64,000 nt of DNA from contig NZ_JAGGOI010000006.1 in the NCBI RefSeq assembly GCF_018614585.1, positions 124,001 through 188,000 on the forward strand, in the 5' to 3' direction. This document shows, piece by piece, positions 59,728 through 64,000 of this stretch; position 1 is the stretch's first letter; each line of letters opens with the position of its first letter. This stretch comes from Streptomyces sp. ISL-1 (GTDB lineage Bacteria > Actinomycetota > Actinomycetes > Streptomycetales > Streptomycetaceae). The notes under the pieces are model-generated. The model was given only the letters and a program-made list of their open reading frames with translations, ran no database searches and was not told the DNA's origin. Both the position numbers and the translations under genes were made by a program.

Positions 59728-60651
59728 TCAGTCCTCGATGAAGAAGTCGTGCTGTTCCGCGGCCTGCTCGTACCCCTCGAGCCGCACCTGCGTACGCCCC
59801 GGATCCGCGTCGGCCATGGCCTGCAGGACGGCTGCGGACAGCACCCCCGGCGCTGCATACGAGTCGAAGACGAGCCGGGATCCGGTGGCCGCCGTCAGCG
59901 TCACATCGGCTTCGTCCACCATCGGCCCGAGTGTCAGGTCGGTGATCAGCGCAACACGCAGCCCCGTCCTGCGGGCGGCGCGCATCGCCGCCAGAGTCTC
60001 ATTCGCGTGCCTCGGCATCGCGAAGGCCAGCACCCATGTCCCGCCCGCCTCCCGCGACTGGAGCAGCGCGTCGTAGGCGACGCTGCCCCCGCGGGTCACC
60101 AGGCGCACATCGGGGTGGATGCGCCTCGCCGCGTAGGCGAAATACTCCGCCAGGGACACCGAGATCCGCAGGCCCAGAATCGTCAGCGGCGTCGACCGGG
60201 CCAGTTCGCGGCCGACGTCGAGGATCTGGTTGGGGTCGGCGAGCAGGCGTCGCAGGCTCTCCAGGTTCTCGATCTCGGCGTCGACAGCGGCCTGGAGCTC
60301 ATTGCGGCGGATCTCCTCGCGTGTGTCCGGTGAATGGGCGACCGCGCTGAGGGCGATGGGCTGCAGTGCCTCGCGGAGCGCGGGGAATCCGCTGAAACCC
60401 AGGGACGAGGCGAAGCGGGTCACCGACGGCTGGCTCACCCCGACGCGCTCCGCGAGCTCCGTGATCGAGAGGAACGCCGCTTCGGTGAGGTGGTCGACCA
60501 GGTACTGGGCGATGCGCCGCTGCGCGGGGGACAGCCGGTGGCCGCCGAACAGTGCGAGGACCCTGTCCGTGGGGGCCGCCTCGGTGTCCGCAGACTGCTG
60601 CCCCGGCGTGATCGCAGCCGCCTGTGCGCGTGCCTGCTGCCCTGATGACAC
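59728..60651 (-). CDS. RpiR/MurR-family regulator with SIS domain
   Basis: 307 residues from a GTG at 60651, with GAAGGAGGCACACCG upstream. An N-terminal HTH (FLSITELAERVGVSQPSVTR, FASSLGFSGFPALREALQPI) and a C-terminal sugar isomerase (SIS) domain (RSTPLTILGLRISVSLAEYF, HANETLAAMRAARRTGLRVA). RpiR proteins respond to phosphosugars and control sugar catabolism. The GH15 gene reads toward it with a strong inverted repeat between, so the pair may share control or product. Confidence 0.9.
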   Translation of the reverse strand: MSSGQQARAQAAAITPGQQSADTEAAPTDRVLALFGGHRLSPAQRRIAQYLVDHLTEAAFLSITELAERVGVSQPSVTRFASSLGFSGFPALREALQPIALSAVAHSPDTREEIRRNELQAAVDAEIENLESLRRLLADPNQILDVGRELARSTPLTILGLRISVSLAEYFAYAARRIHPDVRLVTRGGSVAYDALLQSREAGGTWVLAFAMPRHANETLAAMRAARRTGLRVALITDLTLGPMVDEADVTLTAATGSRLVFDSYAAPGVLSAAVLQAMADADPGRTQVRLEGYEQAAEQHDFFIED

Positions 60652-60670
60652 CGGTGTGCCTCCTTCTCGT

Positions 60671-60700
60671 CCCACTCGTGAAACATAGCTCACGAGTGGG
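60671..60700. promoter_or_regulatory. 11-bp perfect inverted repeat before the RpiR gene
   Basis: CCCACTCGTGA (60671-60681) and TCACGAGTGGG (60690-60700) are perfect mirror halves 8 nt apart. They lie directly after the GH15 stop and 20-49 nt before the RpiR start. It could be the GH15 terminator or an operator for the regulator, or both. Confidence 0.7.
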
Positions 60701-62536
60701 CTACGGCTCCCGGGCTTCGGCCTTGTCCAGTGCGTCGTCCAGCGCCATCGCCGCCGTGATGAGTGACAGGTGGGTGAACGCCTGGGGGAAGTTGCCCAGT
60801 TGCTCTCCCGTCGGGCCGATCTCCTCGGCGAAGAGGCCCACATGGTTGGCGTAGGTGAGCATTTTCTCGAAGGCGTAGCGTGCCTCGCCGACCCGGTCCG
60901 CACGGGCGAGGGCCTGTACGTAGTGGAAGGTGCAAAGGGTGAACGTGCCCTCGGAGCCCCGCAGTCCGTCGGGGGACGCGGACGGGTCGTAGCGGTAGAC
61001 GAGGCTGTCGGAGACCAGCTCGCGGTCCATGGCGTCGAGAGTGGCGAGCCAGCGCGGGTCCTTCGGCGCGACGAAACCGACGGTGGGCATGAGCAGCAGT
61101 GAGGAGTCCAGGACGTCGCTGTCGTAGTGCTGGACGAATGCCCGGTGCTTCTCGCTCCAGCCGCGCTCCATCACCTGAAGGAAGATCGCGTCGCGGGTGG
61201 CGGTCCAGCGTTCCAGGTCGGCGGGGCGCGCGTATTCGCGGGCCAGACGGATGCCCCGGGCGAAGGCCACCCAGGACATCAGCCGGCTGTAGGTGAAGTT
61301 CTTGCGGCCGCCGCGGGTCTCCCAGATGCCCTCGTCGGGTTGGTCCCAGTTGTCGGCCAGCCAGTCCAGGACGCGGGCGATCGCCTGCCAGCCCTCGAAG
61401 CCGCCGCTCTCCGCGATGCCGCCGGATTGCGTCATGGCGAACGCCGCCTCGCCGTAGATGTCGAGCTGGAGCTGATCGGCCGCGCCGTTCCCGATGCGCA
61501 CCGGGAAGGATTTGCGGTAGCCCTCCAGGTGGTCGAGGATCTCCTCGCCGAGTTTCGGGTCGCCGTCCACCCGGTACATGATCTGCAGCGGCTCGCCGGA
61601 GTCGGTCGCGCCGGCGGCCAGCCGCTCGCCGAGCCAGCGGCGGAAGGCGTTCGCCTCATCCGTGAAACCCAGGTCGATCAGCGCCCCCAGGGACAGCGAG
61701 GCGTCCCGGATCCAGGTGTAGCGGTAGTCCCAGTTGCGCTCGCCCCCGATCTGCTCGGGCAGTCCGGCGGTGGCGGCGGCGACCGGGGCGCCCGTGGGGG
61801 CGTAGGTGAGCAGCTTGAGCGTGATGGCGGAGCGGTTCACGGTCTGCCGCCAGCGGCCGCGGTACCGGGAGGTACGCAGCCACCGGTGCCAGAAGTCCAC
61901 GGTCGACGCCCAGGCTGTCTCGGCGGCCGCGCGGGTCAGCGGCTCGGGTGGCTCCGCGTCGTTGGCGCAGGTGGTCAGCACGATCGCGGCGGTCTCGCCC
62001 GCCCGGAGCGTGACGGCGCCCTGGACGTCGGTGCCGTTGTCGGTCCACAGCGGTGCGCTGCTCTGCAGGTGCAGGTCGATGCCGGGGCCGGTGAACACGG
62101 CGCCGTCGCCCGTCTCGGCCATCTTGAGCGTGTGCGTGGCGCGGCCGTAGTCGAAGCGGGGGCTGCAATCCACGGTGAAGCTCATGCTGCCGCGTACGAC
62201 GCGCATCACCCGGAACATCCGGTGCCGGTCCGTCGCGGTTTCGGGGGAGTGAAGAGGCATGAGGTCCACGACCTCGCCCACCCCCGCGGCGGTGAGGAAG
62301 CGGGTGACGAGCACCGCGGTGTCGGGGAGGTAGAGCTGGGTGACGCGGACGTCCGGGGCGTCGGCTGCGATCCTGAAACTTCCGCCGCGCTCCTGGTCGA
62401 GGAGGGCGGCGAAGATGCTGGGCGAGTCGAATCGCGGGGCGCAGAACCAGTCGACCGCTCCGTCGGACGCCACCAGGGCGACTGTCTGCAGGTCCCCGAT
62501 CATTCCGTGGTCCGCGATGGGCGGGTATTGGGGCAT
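60701..62536 (-). CDS. GH15-family glycoside hydrolase (glucoamylase/trehalase type)
   Basis: 611 residues from the ATG at 62536, with GAAGGAGAACCGTG. N-terminal beta sandwich ([40 protein letters not shown]) and an alpha/alpha toroid with the GH15 pattern [20 protein letters not shown], plus [19 protein letters not shown] with a catalytic Glu candidate. No signal peptide, so cytoplasmic. Bacterial members hydrolyse trehalose, maltose or starch fragments. Same strand as the downstream RpiR-type gene. Confidence 0.92.
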   Translation of the reverse strand: MPQYPPIADHGMIGDLQTVALVASDGAVDWFCAPRFDSPSIFAALLDQERGGSFRIAADAPDVRVTQLYLPDTAVLVTRFLTAAGVGEVVDLMPLHSPETATDRHRMFRVMRVVRGSMSFTVDCSPRFDYGRATHTLKMAETGDGAVFTGPGIDLHLQSSAPLWTDNGTDVQGAVTLRAGETAAIVLTTCANDAEPPEPLTRAAAETAWASTVDFWHRWLRTSRYRGRWRQTVNRSAITLKLLTYAPTGAPVAAATAGLPEQIGGERNWDYRYTWIRDASLSLGALIDLGFTDEANAFRRWLGERLAAGATDSGEPLQIMYRVDGDPKLGEEILDHLEGYRKSFPVRIGNGAADQLQLDIYGEAAFAMTQSGGIAESGGFEGWQAIARVLDWLADNWDQPDEGIWETRGGRKNFTYSRLMSWVAFARGIRLAREYARPADLERWTATRDAIFLQVMERGWSEKHRAFVQHYDSDVLDSSLLLMPTVGFVAPKDPRWLATLDAMDRELVSDSLVYRYDPSASPDGLRGSEGTFTLCTFHYVQALARADRVGEARYAFEKMLTYANHVGLFAEEIGPTGEQLGNFPQAFTHLSLITAAMALDDALDKAEAREP

Positions 62537-62759
62537 CACGGTTCTCCTTCGTCAGGAGCAGCCGGTGGTCCCGCCTGCGTCAGTACGCCCTGGACAAGGA
62601 CCATCCTGCGATGGCCGGGCTGACACCGCACGTCAACGAGTCCGAGGTTGCGGCCGGCTCGACACCGTTCACGCGCACGTCGGCGGGTTCGGACCGAGTC
62701 GCTGGGATCGACCCCCTGCCGAGGGTCAGGGGGGGCGAGTGATCTTCGAGGGGTCCCGC

Positions 62760-63797
62760 TCAGTGCGCCTTGTGGCCCGCGAGCGGAGCTGTGGGTTCGC
62801 CGCTGCCCTGGCGGACTCCGCGCAGGAATTCCTGGATCGCCTCGAGCGAGGTGTGTGACGGCCTCCAGCCCAGCTCGTCATGCGCGCGAGAGGAGTCGAG
62901 GAGGGGCAGCCGCAGCACCGCGTCGAACAGGTGCGGGGACGCCGGGGCCACATGCAGTCCCCAGGCGGCGGCCAGCACTGCCCGTACCGCCTGCCGCGGC
63001 ACTGGCACCACGCGTGCGTCGAGGAGTTCGCCCAGCGACCGGGCGTCGACCACCGGTTCGGCGGCCAGATTGAACGCTCCGCGCACATCGCGCAGCACCG
63101 CCAGGCGGTAGGCCTCGGCGGCGTCATCGGTGTGCAGTGCCTGGAAGCGCAGGCCCTTCAAGTCCGGTACGTACGGCAGCAGTTCGGGCCGCAGCAGTGG
63201 CCCGGGCAGGAAACGGCCGGCGAAGATGCGGCGTTGTTCGCTCGCCGCGCCTTCCTTGAACAGGAAGCAGGGTCGCATCCGTACGACGCGCACCTGGGGA
63301 TGGTCCCGCTCGTAGGTGTCCAGAACTCGTTCGAGGTAGGCCTTCTCGCGGCAGTACGCGGCGTCCGGCCAGCCATGGGTGGGCCACGACTCGTCGACGC
63401 CGGGGCCCTCCTTCGGCCCCGGTGAGTACGCGCCGACCGATGATGCGTGGATCAGCGTCGGCACACCGGCGGACGCGACCGCGTTGAACACCTCGAGCGA
63501 GCCGAGGACGTTGGTCTCCCAGGTGATGCCCGGGTCGTGGGTCGGCTGGAACCGCCAGGCGAGATGAATGACCGCGTCCGCCCCGGCGAAGTGCGGCCAG
63601 AGCAGCCGACTGTCCTCCAGCCGGGCGAGATCCACGGCGGCCCACTCGGTCTTCGGGACACTCAGCTCGGGGATCCTGCGGGCGAGGCCCAGAACGGAGC
63701 CGATCTGCGGATGATCCGCGAGGGCCCGCACCACGCTGGTGCCGACATTGCCGGTGGCTCCGGTGACCACCACTCGCAGTCCTGTGGTCGGGTTCAT
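62760..63797 (-). CDS. NAD-dependent epimerase/dehydratase (extended SDR)
   Basis: 345 residues from the ATG at 63797 (GGAGTACGCC upstream; 63809 gives four more residues). Extended SDR: VVVTGATGNVGTSVVRAL, HASSVGAYSPGPKEGPG, and the catalytic Tyr shifted (DAAYCREKAYLERVLDTYER shows the YxxxK form). It matches sugar-nucleotide epimerase/dehydratase or atypical SDR relatives. No glycosyltransferase is adjacent, so the substrate is open. Confidence 0.88.
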   Translation of the reverse strand: MNPTTGLRVVVTGATGNVGTSVVRALADHPQIGSVLGLARRIPELSVPKTEWAAVDLARLEDSRLLWPHFAGADAVIHLAWRFQPTHDPGITWETNVLGSLEVFNAVASAGVPTLIHASSVGAYSPGPKEGPGVDESWPTHGWPDAAYCREKAYLERVLDTYERDHPQVRVVRMRPCFLFKEGAASEQRRIFAGRFLPGPLLRPELLPYVPDLKGLRFQALHTDDAAEAYRLAVLRDVRGAFNLAAEPVVDARSLGELLDARVVPVPRQAVRAVLAAAWGLHVAPASPHLFDAVLRLPLLDSSRAHDELGWRPSHTSLEAIQEFLRGVRQGSGEPTAPLAGHKAH

Positions 63798-63816
63798 GGC
63801 GTACTCCATGACCTTG

Positions 63817-63840
63817 GTCCAGTGCTACGTCCAGTGCTAC
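63817..63840. repeat. 12-bp tandem repeat, two copies
   Basis: GTCCAGTGCTAC at 63817-63828 is repeated exactly at 63829-63840, about 20 nt upstream of the epimerase start, in the likely promoter/leader region on the minus strand. Confidence 0.85.
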
Positions 63841-63919
63841 GGGGTTCCGGGTTTCCACATCCGCCCGGATGAAACGGCGACCCGCACGTCGTCGTGCCGG
63901 GCGGCCCACGTGTTCATGC

Positions 63920-63984
63920 GTCCACTGTCCACGTCCCCACCTGTCACCACCTCCCCACCTCTCCACCTTCCCACCTGTCCACGT
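63920..63984. repeat. Degenerate 8-bp tandem repeat
   Basis: About seven degenerate copies of TNCCCACC run through 63920-63984 (such as TCCCCACC, TCTCCACC, TTCCCACC, TGTCCACG). The stretch is pyrimidine-rich on the plus strand and close to the window end. No gene is seen between 63810 and 64000. Confidence 0.6.
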
Positions 63985-64000
63985 GTAACGAGACACCCGC

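Noticed and set aside
1-64000. tRNA, rRNA, insertion sequence or transposase genes
   Set aside because: I saw no cloverleaf, rRNA segment, DDE transposase or flanking target duplication while reading; relics found are of metabolic and regulatory genes.

Overview
The base composition is very high in GC and codon use has strong GC3 bias. Ribosome binding sites are GGAGG-like, many starts are GTG, and the gene families are actinobacterial: conservon cvnABCD, DmdR-type iron boxes, PucR and MEDS regulators, a dnaK-grpE-dnaJ-clpB stress operon. The window is therefore from a Streptomyces-type actinomycete chromosome. It looks like accessory or arm-proximal DNA, because metabolic and stress cassettes alternate with at least seven decayed gene remnants.

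Left part (1-5.2 kb): a secreted protein cut by the window edge, a bacterial PH-domain membrane protein, a TetR regulator, and a large secreted M19-like hydrolase with a C-terminal discoidin/CBM32 domain. A broken histidine kinase remnant and a tandem repeat follow. Specialised-metabolite cluster (5.2-16.2 kb, mostly minus strand): the sbnA/sbnB pair makes L-2,3-diaminopropionate (Dap). It sits with a SyrP/TauD-type Fe(II)/2-oxoglutarate dioxygenase, a one-module NRPS (half-C, A, T, TE), and a separate carrier-membrane protein matching the C-terminal half of poly-epsilon-lysine-type synthetases. The arrangement suggests a split poly-Dap-like synthetase, possibly with hydroxylation. A beta-lactamase-fold hydrolase flanks it. 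A relic of a second dioxygenase gene lies upstream of the operon.

Middle (16.5-32.7 kb): a glutathione-independent formaldehyde dehydrogenase gene is convergent with a MEDS-PucR regulator pair, suggesting one-carbon sensing. A plus-strand stress operon follows: YflT-like protein, DnaK, GrpE, CbpA-type DnaJ, CbpM/MerR-like protein, ClpB, zinc-ribbon thioredoxin, UBP zinc finger and a cNMP-domain thioredoxin-reductase-like flavoprotein. An FUSC membrane protein gene comes next.

32.8-39.5 kb: an iron(III) ABC transporter operon (minus) diverges from a ligase-carrier-acyltransferase fusion gene (plus). Each has an iron box. The 3' end of the fusion gene runs antisense through a carboxymuconolactone decarboxylase relic. 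39.5-45.7 kb: a LysR regulator and a four-subunit cytosolic NAD-dependent molybdenum formate dehydrogenase. 46-49.7 kb: a complete conservon cvnABCD. Right part (49.7-64 kb): a PEBP protein, an MDR oxidoreductase, a small coiled-coil protein, a methyltransferase-CDGSH-heme-oxygenase-like mini-cluster with an ATP-grasp gene, a nucleoside hydrolase, XdhC with a coxG relic, an RpiR/SIS regulator, a GH15 glucoamylase/trehalase and an NAD-dependent epimerase.

All assignments come from reading the sequence by eye. No database search was run.
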